A stretch of 13,575 nt of DNA from Bacteroides sp. (GCA_019412865.1 DXOJ01000764.1:1-13575), one strand, 5' to 3'; positions 7,556 to 13,575 are shown, counted from the first letter of the stretch. Numbers and translations: made by a program. The notes: generated from the sequence alone by a model not told the origin.

Positions 7556-8758
7556 TTATTTCTTTTCCAAATCTCTTTTACGCATCAGTCCTTCCAGGAA
7601 GTAATAGTCAGCATAGTTCAGAGGAACGTCAATTTCCTGACCGTGAGGAATACTGCCAACAGAATGCATCAGGATAAAGTTTCCATTTGTTCCAACTTCT
7701 GCACGATAAGCAGGTGAGCCCAAACTTTCCATTATCTTATCAGCCGTTTCCTTGTAGTGGTTGCCCGGCAGATAGCCATCCAGTTCGTAAAGAGCAGAGG
7801 CCGTACAAGCTGCCGCAGAAGCATCACGCGGTTCGTTCGGAATATTCGGAGCATCATAATCCCAGTATGGTACGAGGTCTTCCGGTAGGTTCTTATTATT
7901 AAAGATGAAGTTATAGACCTTTTGTGCCTGGTCGAGATATTTCTTATCTTTGGTATAGCGATAGCAGGTAGTATATCCATACAGAGCCCATGCTTGTCCG
8001 CGAGCCCAAGCCGATTCGTCGGCATATCCCTGTGCAGTTTGTCTCTTACGCACTTCTCCTGTCTCCGGATCGTAATCTACCACATGGTAGCAGCTGTTGT
8101 CCGGACGGAAGTGATGAGCCATTGTTGTATCAGCATGTTTCACTGCAATATTGTAGAAAGTAGAATCTCCGGAAAGAGCTGTTGCTTCAAATAAGAGTTC
8201 GAGATTCATCATATTATCAATAATCACCGGACATTTCCATCCCCGTGTTCCCTGCCAACCTTTATCGGCATCCCATGACTGAATAACGCCTGCATTCGGA
8301 CGAAAACGAGTGGACAATGATTTGGCAGCTTCTATAATGACGTCTTTGTACTCTTTCTTATCTGCCATGCGATAGCCGTTCAAATAGCTGCAACCGATCA
8401 TGAAACCTACATCATGATGCCATTTCAGATATTTCACAGAATCAAGAGCTTCTGTATATTTCTCAGCCAGCGGCAACCATTTCTTATCACCCGTCAGATT
8501 ATAAGTCAACCATATACTACCGGGAAAGAAACCGGAGCACCAGTCATCAATAGGTATGTAAGAAATGCTACCGTCTTTGTTGATAGTTCTTGGATTCAGG
8601 ATCTTACCAGATTTCTCAATAATGTCCGTCTGGATTGTGTTCTGTGCCACAGCGTTGTCGATGTTGTCCTGAATAAAGTCTACTTCAACCTTTTTTTGTC
8701 CACCGCAACTCGTAAAGATCAATAGGGAAAGTCCTAATGCGCTAAGAATTGTTTTCAT
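7556..8758 (-). CDS. GH88 unsaturated glucuronyl hydrolase (lipoprotein)
   Basis: The 400-residue glycoside hydrolase removes the 4,5-unsaturated uronic acid from lyase-made disaccharides, completing depolymerisation of chondroitin-type glycans. GH88 hallmarks: Asp116 in HHDVGFM and Asp181 in IIDNMMN correspond to the two catalytic aspartates of Bacillus UGL (Asp88/Asp149). WARGQAWALYG (251-261) and NEPRDASAAA (308-317) follow in the alpha6/alpha6 barrel. The ATG at 8758 gives a lipoprotein signal with Cys18 in FTSCGG; an upstream in-frame extension to 8845 crosses the promoter and would bury that signal. It is the first gene of the leftward operon, followed by the sulfatase after 151 bp. Whether it prefers 6-sulfated, 4-sulfated or unsulfated substrate is unknown from sequence. 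Confidence 0.93.
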   Translation of the reverse strand: MKTILSALGLSLLIFTSCGGQKKVEVDFIQDNIDNAVAQNTIQTDIIEKSGKILNPRTINKDGSISYIPIDDWCSGFFPGSIWLTYNLTGDKKWLPLAEKYTEALDSVKYLKWHHDVGFMIGCSYLNGYRMADKKEYKDVIIEAAKSLSTRFRPNAGVIQSWDADKGWQGTRGWKCPVIIDNMMNLELLFEATALSGDSTFYNIAVKHADTTMAHHFRPDNSCYHVVDYDPETGEVRKRQTAQGYADESAWARGQAWALYGYTTCYRYTKDKKYLDQAQKVYNFIFNNKNLPEDLVPYWDYDAPNIPNEPRDASAAACTASALYELDGYLPGNHYKETADKIMESLGSPAYRAEVGTNGNFILMHSVGSIPHGQEIDVPLNYADYYFLEGLMRKRDLEKK

Positions 8759-8799
8759 AATACAGGGATTATTTGTTAAGTGATTAATTTTCCTGATGG

Positions 8800-8807
8800 C
8801 AAAAGTA
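8800..8807 (-). promoter_or_regulatory. -7 box of the chondroitin operon promoter
   Basis: On the - strand TACTTTTG fits TAnnTTTG exactly, 41 bp upstream of the GH88 ATG. No good -33 TTTG is found at the expected spacing, which fits an activator-dependent, substrate-induced promoter. Farther upstream on the same strand lie a tandem GGTC repeat and two TATTTA words 19 bp apart, possible activator contacts (weak). Confidence 0.55.
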
Positions 8808-8862
8808 GTGCATTTAAATAGAATTGACCGACCTAAATAATCCAAATGAAGGACAATTTTGG

Positions 8863-8870
8863 TACATTTG
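8863..8870 (+). promoter_or_regulatory. -7 box upstream of the thioesterase gene
   Basis: TACATTTG matches TAnnTTTG, diverging from the chondroitin operon promoter 55 bp away. The predicted leader is about 70 bases and contains a nine-codon open frame overlapping the thioesterase start. Confidence 0.55.
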
Positions 8871-8917
8871 CAAAAGAAATAGTAGATTTATAAAGATGAA
8901 TCACGCCTAGAGATACA

Positions 8918-8947
8918 ATGTTGACAACTTTAAACAAACTCATATGA
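8918..8947 (+). CDS. Possible upstream mini-ORF (MLTTLNKLI)
   Basis: ATG at 8918 opens nine codons ending in TGA at 8945-8947, which overlaps the thioesterase ATG at 8944-8946 in an ATGA arrangement. This geometry would allow translational coupling. So short an ORF can easily arise by chance and there is no further evidence of translation. Confidence 0.2.
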   Translation: MLTTLNKLI

Positions 8948-9354
8948 CTCCACAAGATTTCTTTAAGAATGATTTATTTGCCGAAAACACAGGAGTAGTA
9001 CTGCTGGAAGTACGCAAAGGATACAGTAAAGCCAAGTTAGAAATAAAACCGGAGCATCTTAATGCAGGGGCCCGTACACAAGGAGGAGCCATTTTCACAT
9101 TGGCAGACCTGGCACTGGCCGCAGCAGCCAACTCGCACGGTACACTGGCTTTCTCTCTCTCGTCCAGCATCACTTTTCTACGCGCAAGCGGACCTGGCGA
9201 CACTCTTTTTGCCGAAGCACGCGAACGCTACATCGGTCGAAGTACAGGCTGTTATCAGGTAGATGTAACGAATCAGAACGGAGATTTGATTGCCACTTTT
9301 GAATCCAGCGTATTCCGGAAAGACCAGAAAGTGCCTTTCGAAGTTCAGGAATAA
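8944..9354 (+). CDS. PaaI-family hotdog thioesterase
   Basis: The 136-residue cytoplasmic acyl-CoA thioesterase is expected to hydrolyse a CoA thioester, possibly an aromatic one such as phenylacetyl-CoA. The hotdog signature is clear: Asn40, then the helix-start QGG (46-48) and IFTLAD with Asp55 as the likely catalytic acid. The SSSITFLR strand and GDTLFAEA segment typical of the 4HBT/PaaI fold follow. Where E. coli PaaI has HGG this protein has QGG, a common variant in this subfamily. Length is standard. It is transcribed away from the chondroitin operon and shares a bidirectional terminator with the convergent DUF3108 gene, whose hairpin begins inside its stop codon. No phenylacetate-pathway gene is nearby, so the substrate is open. 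Confidence 0.88.
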   Translation: MTPQDFFKNDLFAENTGVVLLEVRKGYSKAKLEIKPEHLNAGARTQGGAIFTLADLALAAAANSHGTLAFSLSSSITFLRASGPGDTLFAEARERYIGRSTGCYQVDVTNQNGDLIATFESSVFRKDQKVPFEVQE

Positions 9355-9413
9355 AAAACAGATAGGGCTGAAAGCTACCTTTGCGGGTGTACTTTCAGCC
9401 CTATCTGTTTTTT
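9353..9413. terminator. Bidirectional intrinsic terminator with 22-bp perfect stem
   Basis: The left arm (9353-9374, six A then CAGATAGGGCTGAAAG) is perfectly complementary to the right arm (9392-9413, ending in six T) around a 17-base loop. It presents a T-tract in both directions, so it serves the thioesterase gene (+) and the DUF3108 gene (-). The left arm starts in the last two bases of the thioesterase stop codon. Confidence 0.95.
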
Positions 9414-9423
9414 CTCTTTATCT

Positions 9424-10299
9424 CTATTTAACGATAGAAGTCAGCGGATGCCGGTTGCCGGTCACATTATTCAAGAATGCTTTTGCCGAACCGAAATTCA
9501 GGAACAAGTCCAGACGGATAGGAAGATGGTTCAAATCGTCCGTCACAAAGAAAGTAATCACTTCCTTCTCTTTTCCTTTCTTATCATATTCAACTAATGA
9601 GAAAATCAAGCAACGGTAAGTCACTCCATTTTCTGCTTTTACATTTTCTTTACCGCGATAAATAAGCGTCTGTTCTTCCACTTTGCGGCCTGTAGCCATA
9701 GGGAACTTAATCTTATCTCCCACCTTATAATCTGCAGGGTCGTAAGAACGTGCCTGTGCCAGAATACTCAACATATCGTATATACAGCGGCTATCGCTAG
9801 CTTCAGATTCATCAAACGCTCCATCCCGGTAAGTACGCTTCTGATTGACCAGGCAAAGACCGTTCTTATAAGAAAACCAAGCCTCATCAACCGTATAACG
9901 TTTTCCCTCTTCGGCACCTTTACGGAAATAGCGTGGTTCCAGTTTTTCACCGATCACACAAGTCAGCGTATCGCGCATCTTGAAAAAGAAATCCGCCCGT
10001 TTACTGCCCAAAGCAAGCAGGTTAATCCGGTAGGCAGGTTGTGAATGATAAGTAGTAGCATTCGTCGTCAGACTGGCAAGTCCGGCTTTCACCCAGACAA
10101 ACTTCCAGTTAAAATATAAATCATACATTACGTGTTCGCCGGATTGAAACGCATCATTCTTCGCTTCACATTGAGCACTGGCTGGGAGGGCGAAAGCTCC
10201 CATCAGTAAGGCCACTAATCCGATAATAAAATTGCGTCGAACGCTAACGACGGCGGTTCTGACTATTTCGTTCCCGATCCTTTTTCTTCTTGTCTTCAT
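9424..10299 (-). CDS. DUF3108 family envelope protein
   Basis: The product is a 291-residue exported protein of unknown function. After a long basic N-terminus (about 23 residues) a hydrophobic core (residues 24-38) and ASA before Gln43 indicate signal peptidase I cleavage. The mature part opens with GEHVMYDLYFNWKFVWVKAG, the conserved entry of the DUF3108 domain, which then fills the protein to the end. The ATG at 10299 is the only standard start before the signal core, so it overlaps the upstream lipoprotein gene by 56 bp in another frame. This suggests translational coupling and joint function. In Bacteroidetes these two proteins may act in envelope maintenance, but this is inference. It ends just before the shared bidirectional terminator. 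Confidence 0.85.
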   Translation of the reverse strand: MKTRRKRIGNEIVRTAVVSVRRNFIIGLVALLMGAFALPASAQCEAKNDAFQSGEHVMYDLYFNWKFVWVKAGLASLTTNATTYHSQPAYRINLLALGSKRADFFFKMRDTLTCVIGEKLEPRYFRKGAEEGKRYTVDEAWFSYKNGLCLVNQKRTYRDGAFDESEASDSRCIYDMLSILAQARSYDPADYKVGDKIKFPMATGRKVEEQTLIYRGKENVKAENGVTYRCLIFSLVEYDKKGKEKEVITFFVTDDLNHLPIRLDLFLNFGSAKAFLNNVTGNRHPLTSIVK

Positions 10300-12160
10300 C
10301 TGGTTTTTGTTTTTTAAGTTCATCCAGCTTTTGCTTATCCAGCGGAACTGCATGAATATCCCAACTTTGTTCTAGATCCCAGTTGGCTTTCGGCTCTAAA
10401 ATCTGATTATAATAATACACCTCTTCGGGCTGCACCCCTTTTTCAAAATTACCGGTATCCCATTCACCGTTTCCATTCCGGTCGTTAATCAACCGGGCGG
10501 AGTACTTACCGGGATTTAAGTAATAAAAGTCGGCATAACCTCCTTCCTCTACTCTTCTTCGGCGTACCACTTTATCCTGCGCATCCAACAGTTCAACGAA
10601 AGCATTAGGTTCCGCTCCCGTCACCACAAACGTGATTTTGGCATACTCTTCCAAACTACGCACCTTGAACCCTTGTTTTATTTTGTCTGTAAACAGTCCG
10701 TATATACCATGGAACGCAGTCGAGTCTACCGAAAATTCATACTCCAGCGTCGGCTCCCAATCATAATACAGATTAAACCTCTTTAGATTCACAGAGTCCT
10801 GTTCAAAATCGAATGGTATATCTTTCCAGAGCGTATCTACCTTTTGCCGCAGATGGATGGCCGCAGTATCGAAACTGGCTATCGGTTCCTCAAAACTCAA
10901 AGAGATAGAACCATATACATCCATTGACGAAGGAGCACCGACATTTACCGGCAAGAATTTTGTCGGTTCGGGTTCATCCTCTTCACCTTTCTTTTTCTTC
11001 TTTTTCTTTTTGTCCTTATCCGGCTCCTCTTTCTTATATTTCTGCTTCGAAACGAGGTTGAGCGTATCTGTACGGGGCACTAACTGATTCAATGTATCCG
11101 TATAAAGATAAGTCAGGCTCATGGCCAGCGTATCTTGTTTAAAGAGCAGGGAGTCTTTTACCCAATAATGGATGGTGTCGTTCCGCTGATTCTTTTCGAT
11201 AACAAAAGCATCCTTTTCATCGAAGTTCAAGCCTTTCAATACAGGCAAAGTATCCGCCTTACCAGCAAAATAGAACGTAAACTTCTGCGGAACCAATCTT
11301 TCCGACTTGATAAGGTATTGCGAATAGTTGAGTTCTTTAAAGGCACGGAGGATAACATCATCCGGCAAATAATGCATATATTTCTTCTCAACAATCGTGT
11401 CGTAAGTCAATGAATCCACCCAAGCCGTATCCATGCGGATACGTTCTTCCATACGAGGGATAATCAACGAATCATGGAAAGCGATCATCTCGCTCTTCTG
11501 ATTAAACGTGAAGTTCTGGTCGGCATCCATCAAACCGTAGATACGATACTTGCCGGGAGCTATACCCCGGATAGAGAAACGTCCACGGCTGTCTGTACGT
11601 GCCACACGGTCGAAAGGCAATTTATTGAAAGCCGAATCGTTCAGGTTGGAATGCAGTCCGACGAGCATACCTTTAATAGGTTCCAGATTAGAAGCATCGA
11701 GCATTGTTCCCGACACCTCCATCGTATCGATTTCCGTACCGGTAGAGAACGTAAATGCAAAATTCCCTAGCGGATTACCTTCATTATTGTCGACAATCGC
11801 ATCCGAGAAGTCAATCGTGTAAGTAGTATTCGGCTTCAAAGAGTCGAGCAGGTTCACTTGTATTCTCTTGCCGGAAGCCTTTATCTCCGGTTGTTGTATC
11901 TGGGGAGGAGAAACAACGACTTTCTCGGTTGCTTTCTCCAACTTAATAAACTCATCAAATACCAAAGAAATTTTAGTCCTTTCATTATTCAGAGCACCCG
12001 CAGCAGGAGTACTACCGATGAAACGGGGTGGCGTCTCATCATAAGGGCCTCCGTCCGGCCGTCCAATACTGGCGCAGGAATATAACATAACTCCCAGCGT
12101 TACTACCGGAAGCACCTTGCGAACTATTTGCTTTATCTTTTGATTCTCAAATTGTAACAT
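10244..12160 (-). CDS. Ig-like and CnaB-like domain lipoprotein
   Basis: This 638-residue envelope lipoprotein, of a type conserved in Bacteroidetes, has no known enzymatic role. The lipobox LYSC places the lipidated residue at Cys29. Next comes a bacterial Ig-like (Big_5/SbsA-type) domain, about residues 43-141, starting PPRFIGSTPAAGALN and ending FAFTFSTG. A CnaB/transthyretin-like segment follows at about 146-230 (GRFSIRGIAPGKYRIYGLMD). A highly charged linker at 374-400 contains eight consecutive lysines. A second such segment lies near 540-572, with DRNGNGEWDTG reading like a calcium-binding turn. The C-terminus (607-638) is lysine/arginine-rich. The start at 12160 is chosen over a GTG at 12199 because it gives a proper lipoprotein signal. 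The last 56 bp overlap the DUF3108 gene. Confidence 0.85.
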   Translation of the reverse strand: MLQFENQKIKQIVRKVLPVVTLGVMLYSCASIGRPDGGPYDETPPRFIGSTPAAGALNNERTKISLVFDEFIKLEKATEKVVVSPPQIQQPEIKASGKRIQVNLLDSLKPNTTYTIDFSDAIVDNNEGNPLGNFAFTFSTGTEIDTMEVSGTMLDASNLEPIKGMLVGLHSNLNDSAFNKLPFDRVARTDSRGRFSIRGIAPGKYRIYGLMDADQNFTFNQKSEMIAFHDSLIIPRMEERIRMDTAWVDSLTYDTIVEKKYMHYLPDDVILRAFKELNYSQYLIKSERLVPQKFTFYFAGKADTLPVLKGLNFDEKDAFVIEKNQRNDTIHYWVKDSLLFKQDTLAMSLTYLYTDTLNQLVPRTDTLNLVSKQKYKKEEPDKDKKKKKKKKGEEDEPEPTKFLPVNVGAPSSMDVYGSISLSFEEPIASFDTAAIHLRQKVDTLWKDIPFDFEQDSVNLKRFNLYYDWEPTLEYEFSVDSTAFHGIYGLFTDKIKQGFKVRSLEEYAKITFVVTGAEPNAFVELLDAQDKVVRRRRVEEGGYADFYYLNPGKYSARLINDRNGNGEWDTGNFEKGVQPEEVYYYNQILEPKANWDLEQSWDIHAVPLDKQKLDELKKQKPDEDKKKKDRERNSQNRRR

Positions 12161-12164
12161 GCTG

Positions 12165-12172
12165 CAAAAATA
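12165..12172 (-). promoter_or_regulatory. -7 box of the Ig-like lipoprotein operon
   Basis: TATTTTTG on the - strand fits TAnnTTTG and ends only four bases before the ATG at 12160. Transcription would start at or within a base or two of the start codon, predicting a leaderless or nearly leaderless mRNA. No clear -33 box is present. Confidence 0.5.
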
Positions 12173-12237
12173 AGGGTTCTTATTCAATAAACACCACACT
12201 TTCTAGCTAATTTATTAAAAAAGGAAAGGGTGACATA

Positions 12238-12302
12238 AGGTAATAAACAATATTTGCGACGTTTTTATTTCTTTCTCACTAATAGATTTCGTTTTATTAC
12301 CT
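12238..12302. promoter_or_regulatory. Widely spaced inverted repeat in the divergent promoter region
   Basis: AGGTAATAAA (12238-12247) is exactly complementary to TTTATTACCT (12293-12302), 45 bp apart. The right arm lies within the -33/-7 spacer of the HU-like gene promoter, so a protein bound there could block it or link both arms by looping. AT-rich composition weakens the case. Confidence 0.35.
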
Positions 12303-12318
12303 AAAGAGATTACCTTTG
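12287..12318 (+). promoter_or_regulatory. Promoter of the HU-like gene
   Basis: TACCTTTG at 12311-12318 matches the -7 consensus, and TTTC at 12287-12290 is one base from TTTG with a 20-bp spacer. The transcript should begin near 12322-12325, giving a leader of about 175 bases that contains the whole 22-bp repeat array. Confidence 0.65.
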
Positions 12319-12331
12319 TTACTTAATATTT

Positions 12332-12423
12332 TTTCGTTCCACTATAGTGTTCCGCAAAGAACACTATAGTTTCCCTTGCGGAGCACTATAGTGGGACGAA
12401 AGAGAAACTATAGTGGAACGAAA
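12332..12423. repeat. Tandem array of four 22-bp palindromic units (array 2)
   Basis: The octamer ACTATAGT occurs at 12341, 12363, 12385 and 12407, exactly 22 bases apart. Pairing options are extensive. Copies 1 and 2 form a perfect 12-bp stem (ACTATAGTGTTC/GAACACTATAGT, loop CGCAAA). Copies 1 and 4 form a perfect 17-bp stem (12332-12348 with 12407-12423). Copies 1 and 3 pair over 20 positions with two G-U pairs. CCGCAA (12352-12357) also complements TTGCGG (12376-12381). These folds exclude each other. The array lies in the predicted leader of the HU-like gene and belongs to the same family as the array at 1058-1145. There is no T-tract, so it is not a simple terminator. Confidence 0.88.
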
Positions 12424-12497
12424 TAAAAGTAGCAAGTGAAGTAAATCCGGATAGGCAAACGGATTTATCAATGTACCTACACAAAATAAATACGAAT

Positions 12498-13109
12498 ATG
12501 AGCATACATTATGACCTTTATGACACGCCTGACATTCAACAAACAGGCGACGCACAACCGCTTCATCCCCGCGTGGTATTCAAAGGAACCATCGACCAGG
12601 AAGAATTTCTAGACCGTGTACACAAATTCACAGGAATAAGTCGCAGTTTACTGGCAGGGGCTATGCAGTCTTTCCAAAACGAGTTGAGAGATCTGATTGC
12701 CAACGGATGGATTGTGGAACTGGGAGATATCGGATATTTTTCAGTGTCTTTAAAGGGGCCTCGTGTAATGAAGAAAAAAGATGTACACGCACAATCTATT
12801 GAGCTGAAGAATGTCAATTTCCGGGTAGGCAGCCAGTTTAAGAAAGAAGTAGGCCAACAAATGAGGCTGGAACGTGGAGAATCGATGACTCGTCACCACG
12901 GAAAAGGGCACAGCGAAGAAGAATGCTTGACAATAATCAACGAACATCTGAACAAATATCCCTGCCTGACCCGTACCGACTATTGCCGATTGACAGGACA
13001 CGACAAAAAACGTGCTTTGAAAGAACTGAATGCTTTTATCGAACGTGGACTCTTAATCCGTTATGGAACAGGCAAACAGGTGGTTTATGCAAAGAAAATA
13101 GAAAGTTAA
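12498..13109 (+). CDS. HU-like DNA-binding protein with C-terminal winged-helix-like extension
   Basis: The 203-residue cytoplasmic protein belongs to the long HU-related (HU-HIG) class of Bacteroidetes. The N-terminus MSIHYDLYDTP is typical of that class. The HU core spans about 25-122: helices with FLDRVHKFTGISRSLLAGAMQSF, the turn ELGDIGYFSVSLKG (74-87) equivalent to the HU GFGTF region, and a basic arm (RVMKKKDVHAQ) before the last beta-strands. Residues about 138-200 form a separate helix-rich domain (LTRTDYCRLTGHDKKRALKELN) ending in a wing-like hairpin (IRYGTGKQVVY), which I read as a winged helix. The ATG at 12498 is preferred to 12471 because it matches the family start. It has its own promoter and a repeat-filled leader, which invites autoregulation. 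Target sites and role, architectural or regulatory, are unknown. Confidence 0.85.
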   Translation: MSIHYDLYDTPDIQQTGDAQPLHPRVVFKGTIDQEEFLDRVHKFTGISRSLLAGAMQSFQNELRDLIANGWIVELGDIGYFSVSLKGPRVMKKKDVHAQSIELKNVNFRVGSQFKKEVGQQMRLERGESMTRHHGKGHSEEECLTIINEHLNKYPCLTRTDYCRLTGHDKKRALKELNAFIERGLLIRYGTGKQVVYAKKIES

Positions 13110-13258
13110 GTTAAAATCATCTAGCAGAATTACCTAGAATTCCAATTCTGAACTGAACAAAAAAACAATAATTCAGTGTAGGGTTCTTTTTATATTAATC
13201 ATATTTATACTGACTTTTAGTAAATCAGAACTATCTATGAAATTATAAAACAAGATTA
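13110..13258. other. Gene-free spacer after the HU-like gene
   Basis: This AT-rich stretch has no credible reading frame. CAGAATT (13125-13131) pairs with AATTCTG (13144-13150), and ACTGAA (13152-13157) with TTCAGT (13172-13177). The second is followed after several bases by TTCTTTTT, so it may act as a weak terminator for the HU-like gene. Nothing else stands out before the promoter at 13259. Confidence 0.4.
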
Positions 13259-13289
13259 CTTGCTTTATCAATATTTATTGCTACTTTTG
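13259..13289 (+). promoter_or_regulatory. Strong promoter in front of the structured RNA
   Basis: TACTTTTG at 13282-13289 matches TAnnTTTG. CTTG at 13259-13262 is a near-perfect -33 element with a 19-bp spacer, the same layout as the HAD gene promoter. Transcription should start about 13293-13296. No start codon of a long ORF follows before the window ends, which fits a non-coding RNA or a long leader. Confidence 0.7.
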
Positions 13290-13293
13290 TAGC

Positions 13294-13575
13294 GGTTTCC
13301 TTTCATACGTAGAGAGGAACATTTTATTTTTTATAGAGAACGATTATTTATTGCATTCAACCATAAATTCGGCAAAAATTTACCGCGAATGGCAATAAGT
13401 GATGTCAGGTCTCGCGCACACTTCTGTATATAATTTGTTTATATACCCAATGGGCGTGGGACTATCACTTATGTCGCGGAGGGTCTTTGCCGAGCCTATG
13501 GTTGGCGTACAGTTGGTAGTTTCCCACGTATTCTATGCTAATATCCTAATCTCTTATTCCGTTTAACAATAAATT
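13294..13575 (+). ncRNA. Candidate rod-shaped structured RNA, 3' end undefined
   Basis: After the promoter the sequence folds into one long interrupted hairpin. Stems from outside in: CAACCATA 13358-13365 with TATGGTTG 13497-13504; TCGGCAAA 13369-13376 with TTTGCCGA 13486-13493; CCGCGA 13383-13388 with TCGCGG 13474-13479; ATAAGTGAT 13395-13403 with ATCACTTAT 13464-13472; AG plus TCTCGCGC 13407-13417 (one bulged G) with GCGTGGGACT 13454-13463; GTATATAA 13426-13433 with TTATATAC 13439-13446, loop TTTGT. That is about 49 pairs, all nested. A possible closing stem (ATACGT 13305-13310 with ACGTAT 13526-13531, GGAAC with GTTTCC) leaves a large unpaired bubble in between. Closing stem, open bubble and long rod recall 6S RNA architecture (the Bacteroidales-1/6S class is one candidate). 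A retron msr-msd or a long leader are alternatives. No terminator is seen, so it may continue beyond the window. Confidence 0.6.

Noticed and set aside
8759..8845. 29-residue N-terminal extension of the GH88 protein
   Set aside because: It would cross the operon -7 box and bury the lipoprotein signal.
12332..12423. CRISPR array
   Set aside because: Units are 22 bp and contiguous, without unique spacers, and no cas genes are present.
13471..13566. 31-codon ORF beginning MSRRVFAEP inside the structured RNA
   Set aside because: It coincides with the 3' arms of the rod fold and uses CGG/AGG arginine codons at the start; the pairing explains the sequence better than coding does.
13294..13575. 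tmRNA, RNase P RNA or SRP RNA
   Set aside because: None of the conserved sequence blocks of these RNAs that I can recall is seen in the region.

Overview
The window looks like chromosomal DNA of a gut Bacteroides, close to the B. thetaiotaomicron/ovatus group. Four things point there: promoters of the Bacteroidetes type (TAnnTTTG at -7, sometimes with a TTTG-like -33 box 19-20 bp upstream), Ser-type sulfatase chemistry, Bacteroides-style lipoproteins, and a three-gene chondroitin-sulfate (CS) degradation cluster. The species is an inference; no marker gene was compared.

Layout. (1) 1-1025: a short left edge, two strong palindromes 32 bp apart, a clear promoter and a Cof-type HAD phosphatase on +. 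(2) 1026-2814: a tandem 4 x 22-bp palindromic repeat array, then cysS (+) with a strong intrinsic terminator. (3) 2879-8758, all on -, transcribed leftward in the order GH88 unsaturated glucuronyl hydrolase, S1 sulfatase, PL8 chondroitin ABC lyase. This is a compact CS/dermatan/hyaluronan catabolic operon with no SusC/SusD pair or sensor inside the window. (4) 8944-9354 (+): a PaaI-type hotdog thioesterase divergent from the operon. It ends in a 22-bp-stem bidirectional terminator shared with the convergent unit. (5) 9424-12160 (-): an Ig-like/CnaB-like lipoprotein gene overlapping a DUF3108 envelope gene by 56 bp. (6) 12161-13109: a divergent promoter region, a second 4 x 22-bp array of the same family lying in the predicted 5' leader, and an HU-like DNA-binding protein with a C-terminal winged-helix-like extension. 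(7) 13110-13575: no protein gene, but a good promoter followed by a long rod-shaped RNA fold that runs towards the right edge.

How it works together. The lyase cuts CS chains to unsaturated disaccharides, the sulfatase removes a sulfate, and the GH88 enzyme splits the unsaturated uronic acid from the amino sugar. All three carry export signals, and two are predicted lipoproteins. The cluster is probably controlled in trans by a regulator elsewhere, as in the related B. thetaiotaomicron CS system. The remaining genes are housekeeping or conserved envelope functions.

The least explained and most interesting parts are non-coding. They are the rod-shaped RNA with its own promoter at the right end, the two 22-bp tandem palindrome arrays (one able to form mutually exclusive hairpins in the leader of the HU-like gene), and the NtrC-site-like palindrome pair before the HAD gene.
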